The position numbers and the translations under genes are program-made. A DNA stretch of 64,000 bases from Streptomyces lasiicapitis (lineage in GTDB: Bacteria > Actinomycetota > Actinomycetes > Streptomycetales > Streptomycetaceae). The stretch lies in contig NZ_BMNG01000008.1 of assembly GCF_014646335.1 (NCBI RefSeq), positions 1-64,000 on the forward strand, written 5' to 3'. Of this stretch, positions 9,209 to 17,705 are shown piece after piece. Every line of letters begins with the position of its first letter. Positions within the stretch are counted from its first letter, which is position 1. The notes beneath the pieces are model-generated. The model saw nothing but the letters and a program-made list of their open reading frames with translations, made no database searches and was not told the DNA's origin.

Positions 9209-10539
9209 CGCCCGTCACCTCCAGAGCGGTTGGGACTTCCCGGTCGGTTGCCCGCGTGCGGGGTGTTCGACGGGCTGGTACGGGGTGGGGGTGCGGTTCC
9301 GCCGCCGTTCGGCGAGCCCGAGCGGTGGCCGTGGGTGGACACACCGCTGCCGACGGCGCTGGCCGTGGCGGGCTGGGGCGGGGCGTCGCCGCCGCCGGCC
9401 TTGCCGCCGCCCGCCTTGCCGTTGGAGCGCGCGCTGTGGGTGCGGATGCCCTGGGCGACCCAGGCGGCGGGCGAGTTGAGGGCGGTGGCGGCGCGGTTCT
9501 CGGCGCCGCGCATGAGGCGGTTGTTGCGGGTGGTCATGATGTCGTCGCCGAAGCCGGGGACGAAGCGGTAGATGGAGGCGCTGGCGAAGATGGCGAGCAG
9601 GATGACGGAGAGCCCCGACACGACGGCCGACAGCGAATCGGGCCCGTCCTCGCCCTGCAGCGCGCCCGCGATCCCGAGCACGATGACAATGATCGGCTTC
9701 ACCAGGATGATCGCGATCATCAGGCCCGCCCAGCGGCGGATGCGGCCCCAGGTGTTCTTGTCGACGAGCCCCGAGTACACGACGGTGCCGAGCAGCGCGC
9801 CGACGTACAGCATGGCGGCGCGGATCACCAGCTCCAGGCAGAGGATGCCCGCGGCGGCGATGGACACGGCGGAGACGACGATCAACATGATCGGGCCGCC
9901 GCCGATGTCCGTGCCCTTGTCCAGGGCCTGCGAGAACGTGCCGAAGAACTTGTCCGTCTCGCCGCCCACCGATTTCGCGAGCACCTCGGAGATGCCGTCG
10001 GTCGCCGACACGATGGTCGCCAGGATCAGCGGCGTGAACGCGGACGCGAGCACCGTCAGCCACAGGAAGCCGATGGCCTCCGACAGCGCGGTGAGCATCG
10101 GTACGCCGCGAATCGCGCGCTTGGCTACGGCGAGCAGCCACACGATCAGGGTCAGGACGGTCGACGCGGCGAACACGACGGCGTACTGCTGCAGGAACCT
10201 CTCGTTGGTGAAGTCCACCGCTGCGGTGTCGTTCACGTACTCCGTGAGCTTGTTGACGATCCAGGACGCGGCGTCGCCGAAGCCTCGGGCTAGGGAGGAG
10301 AGGGGGTCGAGCCGGGAGAAGGCGCCGTCGTCGGCGGGGGATTTGGGGGCGCCCCCGCCGCCTCCTCCTCCGCCGCCTTCGCCTTGTTCGCAGTACTTCT
10401 TGGCGGGGCCGACGATGAGGTCGCACTTGTCGTCGTCGGGGTCGGGCGCCGCGTAGGCACGCGAAGCCAGCAGGACGACTGCGGTCTGTGCGGCGGCCGC
10501 GGAGGCGGTGAGCTTCAGTACGCGTCGGCTAGCGGGCAT
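9205..10539 (-). CDS. VirB6/TrbL-like polytopic membrane protein
   Basis: 444 aa. It begins with a cleavable-looking signal sequence ending near ASRAYAA, then a region with two Cys (DKCDLIVGPAKKYC) and a Gly tract. At least six hydrophobic helices follow (about 130-345, e.g. YAVVFAASTVLTLIVWLLAV and LFLELVIRAAMLYVGALL-type segments), and a Gly/Ser/Pro-rich basic tail ends it. Polytopic cores with disordered tails are typical of VirB6/TrbL channel components. It overlaps the VirB8-like gene by 11 nt and the PrgI-like gene by 4 nt. Homology is by topology and context, not by a diagnostic motif. Confidence 0.7.
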   Translation of the reverse strand: MPASRRVLKLTASAAAAQTAVVLLASRAYAAPDPDDDKCDLIVGPAKKYCEQGEGGGGGGGGGAPKSPADDGAFSRLDPLSSLARGFGDAASWIVNKLTEYVNDTAAVDFTNERFLQQYAVVFAASTVLTLIVWLLAVAKRAIRGVPMLTALSEAIGFLWLTVLASAFTPLILATIVSATDGISEVLAKSVGGETDKFFGTFSQALDKGTDIGGGPIMLIVVSAVSIAAAGILCLELVIRAAMLYVGALLGTVVYSGLVDKNTWGRIRRWAGLMIAIILVKPIIVIVLGIAGALQGEDGPDSLSAVVSGLSVILLAIFASASIYRFVPGFGDDIMTTRNNRLMRGAENRAATALNSPAAWVAQGIRTHSARSNGKAGGGKAGGGDAPPQPATASAVGSGVSTHGHRSGSPNGGGTAPPPRTSPSNTPHAGNRPGSPNRSGGDGR

Positions 10540-11365
10540 ACGTGAACCCTCCGTACTCCTCGATGGCTTTGGCGATGTCGTCGGCTGTGGAGACCTTGTT
10601 GTCGCCGTTCACCGGCGAGGGGCCGTCCTTCGAGCTGAAGCGTTCGACTTTCCAGTCGCCGTCGGCCCACCGCAGGTTCAGCGTCATGGTGAACCAGTCG
10701 TTCGTGACCGGATTCGTCGTGTTCTCGCCCGCCGTGCCGAAGGCGCCCGTGCACCAGACCTGCACCGTGGCCTTGTCGTCGGTGTACGCGGTGGTCTTGC
10801 TGCCGACGGGCACCGTGCGGGAGACGTACGTCTGGCCGGACTGGGGGTCGCCGTTCGCATCCAGGCCGACCTTCTCCAGGAAGCCCTTGGAGTACGTCTT
10901 GTCGAACCGCTTCTCCAGTTCGGTCACCTTGTCGGCGACGAAGAGCCGCTTGACGATGCCGCTCCGGAGATCGGGCTTGAGGATGTCCGCGGACACCAGC
11001 GCCACCGCGTAGTTGGAGGCGGCGGACTGCGCACCTTGCTGGGAGCGGGCGAAGCCCCCGGGGATCCCGCCGTGTTTGCCGGTCACCGGCTTCTCGCCGG
11101 TCGGGGCCGTAGGGGCCGCCTTCGACCCACCGCCCCCGCCCCCGTCGTCCCCCCCGTCGGACGACGAATCGTCCCGGTTGGCGAAGGCGATCGCCGCGAT
11201 GAGGAGGACCACGACGCCGATGACGGTGACGACGCTGCGCGAGGGGGAACGGCCCGCGGAGCGCCCGGATCTGCGCGCGGACCCGTAACCGTCGGCGCCG
11301 TCGCCCTCGGGGAGTCGCGTCCGGGTCTCGCCCGTACCGCCGAAGAGGTCATCGTCATCGCTCAT
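10529..11365 (-). CDS. VirB8/TcpC-like bitopic protein
   Basis: 278 aa. A short basic cytoplasmic N-terminus precedes one transmembrane helix (about 47-64, VTVIGVVVLLIAAIAFA). An Asp/Ser/Gly linker follows, then an extracytoplasmic domain of about 180 residues with alternating strands (VQVWCTGAFGT, FTMTLNLRWADGDWKVERFSS) consistent with an NTF2-like VirB8/TcpC fold. This is the usual bitopic assembly factor of Gram-positive type IV systems. The ATG at 11365 is the only start that keeps the basic N-terminus. The fold assignment is inference from topology and cluster position. Confidence 0.68.
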   Translation of the reverse strand: MSDDDDLFGGTGETRTRLPEGDGADGYGSARRSGRSAGRSPSRSVVTVIGVVVLLIAAIAFANRDDSSSDGGDDGGGGGGSKAAPTAPTGEKPVTGKHGGIPGGFARSQQGAQSAASNYAVALVSADILKPDLRSGIVKRLFVADKVTELEKRFDKTYSKGFLEKVGLDANGDPQSGQTYVSRTVPVGSKTTAYTDDKATVQVWCTGAFGTAGENTTNPVTNDWFTMTLNLRWADGDWKVERFSSKDGPSPVNGDNKVSTADDIAKAIEEYGGFTYAR

Positions 11366-11527
11366 GCCGCGTACGTCCCCTCAACCTCGTGCTTGACCGC
11401 GCGGTCCGCCGGATACACCAGATACGACGGTAGCCGTGCTGGTTCCCGCGCGGGCGCGGTGTGGTGACTCGACATCAGGGAGTTGCAACCTCAGCCGGTG
11501 GGCGCGACGGACGGGTGGGGAAGAGGG

Positions 11528-11836
11528 TCAGACCGCCATGCCGTACACGATGGTGAACAGCGTGCCCAGCGAGCCGATGATGAAGACGCCGGTGAGCCCG
11601 GCGACGATCAGGCCTTTGCCCTGCTCCGCGCTGAAGGTGTCGCGCAGCGCCGTCGCACCGATCCGCTGCTTGGCCGCGCCCCAGATCGCGATGCCGAGAC
11701 ACAGCAGGATGGCGACAGCCATCACGACCTCGATCATCACGCGCGCCTCATTGCCCAGGCTCCCGAAGGGGCCCCAGTCGGGGGCGATCCCACCGATGAT
11801 GGTGTTGATGTCGCCCTTCTCAGCTGCCATAAGCAT
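11528..11836 (-). CDS. VirB2/TrbC-like small membrane protein
   Basis: 102 aa with two hydrophobic helices (about 32-55, MIEVVMAVAILLCLGIAIWGA, and 74-97, LIVAGLTGVFIIGSLGTLFTIV) separated by a basic loop AAKQRIGATALRDTF. Size, two-helix hairpin and position upstream of the VirB8/B6/B4 genes fit a TrbC/VirB2-like pilin or channel subunit. I chose ATG 11836 because GGTGAG lies 6 nt upstream; ATG 11830 and a longer frame from 11875 are alternatives. It is the first gene of the probable operon. No Cys or sortase signal is present. Confidence 0.7.
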   Translation of the reverse strand: MLMAAEKGDINTIIGGIAPDWGPFGSLGNEARVMIEVVMAVAILLCLGIAIWGAAKQRIGATALRDTFSAEQGKGLIVAGLTGVFIIGSLGTLFTIVYGMAV

Positions 11837-12166
11837 GTGTAACTCACCGCCCCTAGTGGGTTGTTCTCGCGCCATTGCCCACCTCTGCCTACCGCAGTGC
11901 AGAGGACGGAGTCATTCTCGCCGACAATCGGCTCGGCGCGTGCCGCCTTGACGTCATTTGTTGGCCGACTTCGTACGTTTCGTCGTACGCAGCCCACGTA
12001 GCCGTTCGGCGGCAGGCGCAGAACGTTATACGAAGGAACGTATGGTCACTCTGTGTATCACGCGGGGTGACCCCGGGCAATGAATGTCCGGCGTGGCCGC
12101 TGACGTCAACTCAGGCAGGGGTGAACCAGGGCTCCCAGACGGGGCGTCAGCCCATCACCGAGGTCG
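11837..12166. other. Intergenic region upstream of the type IV secretion-like operon
   Basis: These 330 bp hold no credible gene. They lie between two minus-strand genes and should contain the promoter of the VirB2-like operon. The region is less GC-rich than its flanks. It holds a 5-6-5 inverted repeat ATACG-AAGGAA-CGTAT at 12028-12043 and several CGTACG-type words near 11970-11990. Neither matches an operator I know, so I make no regulator assignment. Confidence 0.5.
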
Positions 12167-14107
12167 CTAGCTCAGGCCGTCGAACCCGCCGATGCCGCCG
12201 CTGACGACGTACGCGCAGTCCGTGTAGCGGTACCCGCCCTGGACCTTGGCGCCGTCGCTGTGGTCGCGGACCAGGCCGGTGGTGCCGGTGCCGCGCTTGT
12301 AGAGGAAGTGGTACTCGCCGGAGGGCAGGCGCAGGGTCTTCTGCGGGTAGCTCTTGCCGCTCGACTTGCAGGCCTTGGCGCGGCCTTCGGCCCTGCTGTC
12401 GTACGTGGAGCAGCCCGCGCAGGCGCCGAGTTTGAGGCTGCCGGTGACGGGTCCTGTGAACAGGACCTCGACGGGGGACGGGCCGTCGTTCTTGAAGACG
12501 AACTCCTGTCCGGAGCCGGGCCCGCGCTGCGCGGGCAGCTTGCCGCCGGCCTGCGGGCGGGCGGCGGCGACCTCGGCGGCGATGGCGATGGTGCGGGCGC
12601 GCTCGCGCTTGCCGCTGCCCTTGTACGTGTCGGCGAAGCCGTCGAGGGTCTTGGCGGCCTCGGAGTACCTGCCGTCCTTGAACTCGTCGACGCCGCAGGC
12701 GTAGACGCCGGGTTCGACGGCGCCGGTGGCCTTGGCGGCGAGGGGGCCGCCGGTGGCGTCGGGCAGGGACTGGGCGGTGGTGCGGATGGCGCGCAGCTCC
12801 TGGGTGGCGGTGCAGGGGTCGGCGCCCTTGACGTCGGCGGCACGGGCGTCGATGGCGCCGCGGACGGCGGGCGCGACCTTGGCCGCGGCGTCGGACTTGG
12901 GGAAGGTGTCGAGGAGTTCCCGAAGGTCGGCGCCGCCGCCGGTCTTGCCGAGGGAGGACGTGCCGCACGCGTAGTAGGAGTCGGCGAGCCGGTCGTCGGG
13001 CCAGCCGGCGAGGCGGCCGAGGCGGTCTTCGCCGACGGTGCCGGGCAGGGTGCGCAGGTACTTCAGCGGCTCGATGGCGTCGCAGTACTGCTTGTCGGCG
13101 TACGGCGCGGCGACGGACTTGTAGTACGCGTCGAGGCGGTCGGGGACGCGGTCGGCGGCGCGGGAGTCCGCGTGGTCGCGAAGGAGGCCGCGGTAGAGGC
13201 CCATCGCGGTGCGGTAGTCGCTCTCGGAGGCCGTGAACGGGCGGCCCTCCTGCGCCTTGACGATCCCGTCGGCCTTGTCGAGGCGGTCGAGCAGCATCTC
13301 TTCCACGGCCTCGTCCTTGGCGGCTTCGTACGCGAACGCCGACGAGGCCGGGACGGCGAGCAGGACGACGCCGAGCCCGACGGCCAGCGGAGCGCGCAGC
13401 CGCCACCCGATGGGCGCGCGACGGGCCCTGCGGGCGGCGTCGGCGGCGGCGAGCACGAGCACCGCCAGATACCCGAGGAGCGCGCCGCCCGGAACCCCGT
13501 CCACATCCGCGGGCAGCGCCACCAGAAGCAGCGCGGCGGTGGCCACCCAGCACAGAGCGGCCGGCAGCCAGGCCCGGATCAGCACATAACCGAGCCCGAG
13601 CCCGGCGAGGTTGAGCAGGGCGGCGGCGAGGGGGCGCAGGGGCTCGTGCGGGGCGGGGGCCGACGGGGGTGCCTTGGGGGGTGTGTGGGGTTCCAGGAGT
13701 TCGGGGGTGCCGTAGGGAGGGGGTGGGGGTGCGGTGGGCTGGGCGGTGGAGGCCTGGGCGGTGGGTGGTTGGGGCGGGCCGTAGGCGGTGGCGGGGGGTG
13801 AGGGGCTTGTGGGGGCGTACGTGGGTGGGGGTGGGGTGGGCGTGGCTGGATAGGTGGGTGTGGCGGGTGGTTGAGGGGCCGCTGGGGGCAGCGGTGCTGC
13901 CGAGGGTTGCGGGGCGGACTGGGCAGGCGCGTGCGGTGTCTGCGGCGCGTGCGGTGTGTGTGGCGGCGGGGGCGGGCCGAAGCCGCCCGGGCCGTCCTCG
14001 GGCACGGGCCGGTCCCCGGCAGGCCGCCTGTCCTCGGGCGCAGGGCTGTCCCCGGACGCGGGCCTGTCCTCCGGCACCGGCCTGTCCTCGGGTTCGTTGG
14101 CTCCCAT
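12167..14107 (-). CDS. Proline-rich membrane protein of unknown function
   Basis: 646 aa. Residues 1-40 are imperfect repeats of PEDRP/PEDGP, and 41-155 form a Pro/Ala/Thr-rich disordered cytoplasmic tail. About four hydrophobic helices lie at 160-260. The remaining ~385 residues should be extracytoplasmic: helical repeats (e.g. LRELLDTFPKSDAAAK, AAKTLDGFADTYKG) reminiscent of TPR-like units, with spaced Cys (YC, ACG, DPC, ACG, CAGC, C) and a C-terminal beta-type domain. I do not recognise the family. Its position between the secretion-like operon and the divergent transglycosylase suggests a role in the same apparatus, which is inference. Confidence 0.75.
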   Translation of the reverse strand: MGANEPEDRPVPEDRPASGDSPAPEDRRPAGDRPVPEDGPGGFGPPPPPHTPHAPQTPHAPAQSAPQPSAAPLPPAAPQPPATPTYPATPTPPPPTYAPTSPSPPATAYGPPQPPTAQASTAQPTAPPPPPYGTPELLEPHTPPKAPPSAPAPHEPLRPLAAALLNLAGLGLGYVLIRAWLPAALCWVATAALLLVALPADVDGVPGGALLGYLAVLVLAAADAARRARRAPIGWRLRAPLAVGLGVVLLAVPASSAFAYEAAKDEAVEEMLLDRLDKADGIVKAQEGRPFTASESDYRTAMGLYRGLLRDHADSRAADRVPDRLDAYYKSVAAPYADKQYCDAIEPLKYLRTLPGTVGEDRLGRLAGWPDDRLADSYYACGTSSLGKTGGGADLRELLDTFPKSDAAAKVAPAVRGAIDARAADVKGADPCTATQELRAIRTTAQSLPDATGGPLAAKATGAVEPGVYACGVDEFKDGRYSEAAKTLDGFADTYKGSGKRERARTIAIAAEVAAARPQAGGKLPAQRGPGSGQEFVFKNDGPSPVEVLFTGPVTGSLKLGACAGCSTYDSRAEGRAKACKSSGKSYPQKTLRLPSGEYHFLYKRGTGTTGLVRDHSDGAKVQGGYRYTDCAYVVSGGIGGFDGLS

Positions 14108-14274
14108 CGTCGGCTCCCCCCAGCCTCAGGACGCAGAAATCCGATCAGTCGACCGACGGACCAACCATTCGATCAACCGACCAAGGGGCGCACCCCCAAC
14201 TCCACGCCCCCCAATTCCCCTACAGTCGACGAAAGTTGGCGCTCCGTCAATCGCTCGTCACGGGCTGTTTCCGG

Positions 14275-14805
14275 TCAGCGGATCAGGCCAGGGCCCCCGT
14301 CGAGCCGCCGCAGGAAGCAGACCCGGTCGAGCCCTGGCCCGTCGTAGTCGGTGTGCACGGAGACCCCGCCGGGACCGACCGCGTCACCCGGCTCGATCCC
14401 GAACCCCATGGCCCGGTGAAACGCGATGGACCGGGCATTCGACGGCGAGGTCACCGCCCGCACCACCGTGCGCCCCTCCGCCACCGCCCCCCGGAAGAAC
14501 GCCTCGTACAACTCCCGCCCCGCGCCCCGCCCCCGCAGCGCCGGATCCACGCCGACGAAGTGGATGTACGCCTCGTCCGGAGCGTCCGGCGGATGCAGAC
14601 CGACCAGAAACGCGCGCACCGCGCCCTCTTCCTCGCAGACGAGACTCGTACGCGAGAAGAACTGCAGAAACAACTTCGGCAGCAACAGCGAGAGTTCCCG
14701 CATCTCGGCGGGGCTGCGGTCGGTCCACCAGGTCTGTACGGCGGCGACGACGGCGGCGTGGTCGCGGGGCAGGGCGTGGCGAAGGGCCGGAAGGGATGTG
14801 GTCAC
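14275..14805 (-). CDS. GNAT-family N-acetyltransferase
   Basis: 176 aa with a GNAT fold. The acetyl-CoA motif is FVGVDPALRGRGAGRELYE, followed by VTSPSNARSIAFHRAMGFG, the typical strand 5/helix pattern. The GTG start at 14805 gives MTTSLPALRHALPRDHAAV, where the domain begins. The substrate is unknown. It is minus strand, upstream of the proline-rich membrane protein (167-bp gap). A partly repeated CGATCA(G/A)(T/C)CGACC motif at about 14132-14180 lies in that gap. Confidence 0.85.
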   Translation of the reverse strand: MTTSLPALRHALPRDHAAVVAAVQTWWTDRSPAEMRELSLLLPKLFLQFFSRTSLVCEEEGAVRAFLVGLHPPDAPDEAYIHFVGVDPALRGRGAGRELYEAFFRGAVAEGRTVVRAVTSPSNARSIAFHRAMGFGIEPGDAVGPGGVSVHTDYDGPGLDRVCFLRRLDGGPGLIR

Positions 14806-14869
14806 GCCGGATTCCTAACCGTCCCCGTCCGGGTCATGCCCGATGCCGGTACGTCTCTATGGCGATCCG

Positions 14870-15139
14870 TCAGGAAGGTGGGTGCCCCGGGTTGTCCGCC
14901 CCTCCCGCCCCTCCCACCCCTTCCACGAAGTGGTCGAACTCGCCCGCCCGTACGCCCAGTACGAACGCCTCCCACTTCACGTGTGTCGTCGTGACGACGT
15001 TGTCCGGGTCGTCCGTCGTGCGGAGGTGGACCGTGTCGGCGGGGCCGAAGGCGATCTCGATCCAGGGGCCGGGGCCCTCCTCGTCGTCGGGGGCGGCGCG
15101 GACCCAGGTCAGGGGTTCGGGGTGGGTGTCGTCGGCCAT
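14870..15139 (-). CDS. DUF397-like small protein
   Basis: 89 aa, acidic. The pattern LTWVRA...GPWIEIAFGPADTVHLRTTDD...VKWEAFVLGVRAGEFDHF resembles the DUF397 domain, which in Streptomyces often partners XRE regulators in BldB/WhiJ-type loci. No XRE or anti-sigma partner is adjacent here, so it would be an orphan. The ATG at 15139 is clear. A Gly/Ala/Pro-rich tail follows the domain. Alternatively this is a diverged relative with an unrelated role. Confidence 0.7.
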   Translation of the reverse strand: MADDTHPEPLTWVRAAPDDEEGPGPWIEIAFGPADTVHLRTTDDPDNVVTTTHVKWEAFVLGVRAGEFDHFVEGVGGAGGADNPGHPPS

Positions 15140-15245
15140 GGCGGAAGTATCGCGGAGGTGGCGCGCTTCGGGGTGGCGCGCTGTCAGTGATCCGCCGCGC
15201 CCGCCCCGGCGCGTCCGAAGCCGCCTGCGGGCGGGGTGCCGCGCC

Positions 15246-15251
15246 TAGACT
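15246..15251 (+). promoter_or_regulatory. Candidate -10 hexamer of the transglycosylase gene
   Basis: TAGACT matches the sigma-70-type consensus TANNNT and lies 39 nt before the chosen GTG start. No convincing -35 sits 17-18 nt upstream. The assignment rests on the hexamer alone. Confidence 0.35.
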
Positions 15252-15290
15252 GATCCCGGCGGACTCCCGGGAACGGTGGGGTGGTTGACG

Positions 15291-16601
15291 GTGCGTAAGA
15301 CGTGGCTGCTCGCGGCCGTCGCGTTCAGTGGGTCGACGGGGTTCATCGGGTTGTTGGTGTTGGGTACGTTCGTCGCGGCCGGGAGTATGGCCGGCGGGGC
15401 CGGGGCCGGGGGCGGGGGGAACGTCGGGTTGGCCAAGGGGGCCGTGCCCACCTCGTATCAGCCTCTTGTGCAGAAGTGGGGCAATCTCTGCAAGGCCATC
15501 AACCCGGCGCTGCTCGCCGCCCAGCTGTATCAGGAGAGCGGGTTCAACCCGCGCGCGCAGAGCCACGCCGCGGCGCAGGGGATAGCGCAGTTCATCCCGG
15601 GGACCTGGGCGACGCACGGCATCGACGGGGACGGCGACGGCGACCGTGACGTGTGGGACCCCAAGGACGCCATTCCGTCGGCGGCTTCGTACGACTGCAA
15701 GCTCGCCAAGTACGTGAAGGACGCCCCGGGCGACCCGACGAAGAACATGCTCGCCGCGTACAACGCGGGCGCGTACGCCGTGATCAAGTACGGCGGCGTA
15801 CCCCCGTACCGCGAGACGCAGAACTACGTCAAGATCATCACGACCCTGGAGAAGAGTTTCGCCAGGCCCATCGGGCGCGTGCAGCCGTCGCAGCAGGCGG
15901 CGGGCGCCATCTACTACGCGCAGAAGAAGCTCGGGACCGAGTACCTGTGGGGCGGCAACGGCACCGCCGACCAGGGCGGCAAGTTCGACTGCTCCGGGCT
16001 GACCCTGGCCGCGTACAAAACCGTCGGCATCGAGCTGCCGCGCGTGGCCAACGACCAGTACAACGCGGGTCCGCACCCCAAGCGCGACGAGCTGCTCCCG
16101 GGCGACCTGGTCTTCTTCTCCGACGACCTCAGCAACTCGCGCGCCATCCGGCACGTCGGCATCTATGTCGGCGGCGGCTACATGATCGACGCACCCCGCC
16201 CCGGAGCCGTCATCCGCTTCGACCCGATCGATACGCCGGACTACTTCGGAGCGACGCGCGTCACGGAAGATGGCGCAAAAGCGCTCCCCGAGAAGCCGGT
16301 CGAGAAGCGGGTCGACAGGCCGGTGGAGAAGCCCAAGGGGGACGGGGAGCGCGAGCCCGGGGAGTCGGAGGGGCGCGAGGAGCCCGGAGGGGCGGGCGGG
16401 GAAGGTGCTTCCGGCGAGCCCTCGGGGCGGCCCTCCGACGGAGCTTCGGGCGGGCCCTCCACGGAAACGCCCGGCGATACTGCCGCCGAACCGTCCGGCA
16501 CGCCTTCCGATCCGCCCGCCGAACCGGCGTCCGGCACGGCTTCCTCAGGTCCGGTCGGACGGGCCTCGGGGCGCTTCTCCGGCGGCGACGCCGAGGTCTG
16601 A
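15291..16601 (+). CDS. Bifunctional lytic transglycosylase / NlpC-P60 peptidase
   Basis: 436 aa, secreted or membrane-anchored peptidoglycan hydrolase. A basic start VRKTW precedes a hydrophobic signal/anchor (about 6-35). An SLT-type transglycosylase domain has the catalytic Glu in LAAQLYQESGFNP plus AQGIAQFIPGTW and LAAYNAGAYAV. Then an NlpC/P60 domain has the Cys in KFDCSGLTLAAY and the His in IRHVGIYVGGGYM. The tail is low-complexity Pro/Ser/Gly. This two-domain form is the usual VirB1/CwlT-type wall opener of Gram-positive type IV systems. GTG 15291 has GGTGGGG about 8 nt upstream; GTG 15276 would add five residues. It is divergent from the secretion-like cluster. Confidence 0.9.
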   Translation: MRKTWLLAAVAFSGSTGFIGLLVLGTFVAAGSMAGGAGAGGGGNVGLAKGAVPTSYQPLVQKWGNLCKAINPALLAAQLYQESGFNPRAQSHAAAQGIAQFIPGTWATHGIDGDGDGDRDVWDPKDAIPSAASYDCKLAKYVKDAPGDPTKNMLAAYNAGAYAVIKYGGVPPYRETQNYVKIITTLEKSFARPIGRVQPSQQAAGAIYYAQKKLGTEYLWGGNGTADQGGKFDCSGLTLAAYKTVGIELPRVANDQYNAGPHPKRDELLPGDLVFFSDDLSNSRAIRHVGIYVGGGYMIDAPRPGAVIRFDPIDTPDYFGATRVTEDGAKALPEKPVEKRVDRPVEKPKGDGEREPGESEGREEPGGAGGEGASGEPSGRPSDGASGGPSTETPGDTAAEPSGTPSDPPAEPASGTASSGPVGRASGRFSGGDAEV

Positions 16602-16970
16602 CCGGTCGGGACCGGCCGCGTGCGGGCGCCGCCCCGGCGTGTGATCCACTGGCTGAGCGGAGGCGCACGCCGGGCGCGTGCGCCGTGTGATCTGGCTTGA
16701 ACCCTCCGTCAAAGCAGCCCCCTGAGCTGCGGCGATGAGTCTCTCTTCGGTAACGTCTGAGTGATCTTTCGGTGGAGAGTGGAACGTAGTGAAGGGGACC
16801 ACGCGTTCCCTTGACTGGTACGGCACGTACGCGAAGAACAGCGCCATGGACGCGAACACCAGCGCGGGGAGCACTGAACCAGCGGCACGACTGCACTGAC
16901 CACGGGGGTTGATGGAAGGGCGCGCGACAGGGCGCGCTCGCGAGTGAGAAAGACAAGGGGCCACAGCATC
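16602..16970. other. Intergenic region before the PAP2 gene
   Basis: These 369 bp lie between two plus-strand genes. A short inverted repeat GACCGGTC-GG-GACCGGCC directly follows the transglycosylase stop (about 16600-16619) and may be a weak terminator. TTGACT at 16811-16816 is a possible -35, but no good -10 follows at 17-18 nt. No gene is supported. Confidence 0.4.
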
Positions 16971-17675
16971 ATGGCTGGACTCGATGATTCCGGGTCGAAC
17001 CCCGACGTCAGCCTGCTCTACGACATCAACGGCCTGGCCGAGGACGCCCCCGGCTGGCTCGCCAGGACGATGGAGTTCGTCGGTGAGTACGGACTGCTGC
17101 TCGCCCTCGTGCTGCTCGTCGTCTGGTGCTGGTGGGGCGCACGCGCGCGCGGAACCCTCGACGACGCGGCCTCCTCGGTCGCGGCCGTCGTCTGGGCACC
17201 CCTCGCCGCCGGCATCGCCGTCCTCGTGAACGTGCCCATAAGAGGCTTCGTCGAGCGGCCCCGCCCCTTCGAGGACCACCAGGGCCTCGAGGTCCTGGTC
17301 GACGGCAAGACCGACTACTCCTTCGTGAGCGACCACGCGACGCTCGCGATGGCCCTCGGCGTGGGCCTCTTCGTCGCCAACCGCAAGTTCGGCGTCGCGG
17401 GCATCGCGCTCGCCGTCGCCGAAGGCTTCTGCCGCGTCTTCATGGGCGTGCACTACCCCACCGACGTCGTCGGCGGCTTCGCGCTCGGCACGGCGGTCGC
17501 CCTGCTCCTGTCCCCGCTCGCCATGGCGCTGCTCACGCCCCTCACCAAGGCCGTGGCCCGCTCCGGCAGGGCCTCCCGCCTTGTGTGGAGCGGGGCCGGG
17601 GACGTCGAGCCGGTCGCCGCACTGGCCGAGCAGGAGGCGGCGCCGGGGACGGACGAGCGGGACCTGGCGGCTTAG
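16971..17675 (+). CDS. PAP2-family membrane phosphatase
   Basis: 234-aa polytopic membrane enzyme of the type 2 phosphatidic acid phosphatase/BcrC superfamily. The three phosphatase motifs are visible: RGFVERPRPF (KxxxxxxRP-like), FVSDHAT (PSGH-like, with Asp replacing Gly before His), and CRVFMGVHYPTDVVGG (SRxxxxxHxxxD-like). Five or six helices surround them. Likely substrates are undecaprenyl pyrophosphate or a lipid phosphate. ATG 16971 is preceded by AAGGGG; an upstream in-frame start at 16944 is less likely. The C-terminal 35 residues are acidic and disordered. Confidence 0.88.
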   Translation: MAGLDDSGSNPDVSLLYDINGLAEDAPGWLARTMEFVGEYGLLLALVLLVVWCWWGARARGTLDDAASSVAAVVWAPLAAGIAVLVNVPIRGFVERPRPFEDHQGLEVLVDGKTDYSFVSDHATLAMALGVGLFVANRKFGVAGIALAVAEGFCRVFMGVHYPTDVVGGFALGTAVALLLSPLAMALLTPLTKAVARSGRASRLVWSGAGDVEPVAALAEQEAAPGTDERDLAA

Positions 17676-17705
17676 GCGTAAGCCGGAACCGCCGACGGAC
17701 GTGCG

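Noticed and set aside
4626..11836. An integrated conjugative element carrying the type IV secretion-like genes.
   Set aside because: No integrase, relaxase, tRNA-associated direct repeats or change in base composition is visible; the genes look like stable chromosomal residents.
12028..12043. ATACG-N6-CGTAT inverted repeat as an operator for the secretion-like operon.
   Set aside because: Arms are only 5 bp, there is one copy, and no matching regulator is known to me.
16709..16956. A minus-strand hydrophobic stretch that could encode a one-helix small protein upstream of the PAP2 gene.
   Set aside because: No start codon with a ribosome-binding site fits, and the frame merges into antisense sequence of neighbouring genes.
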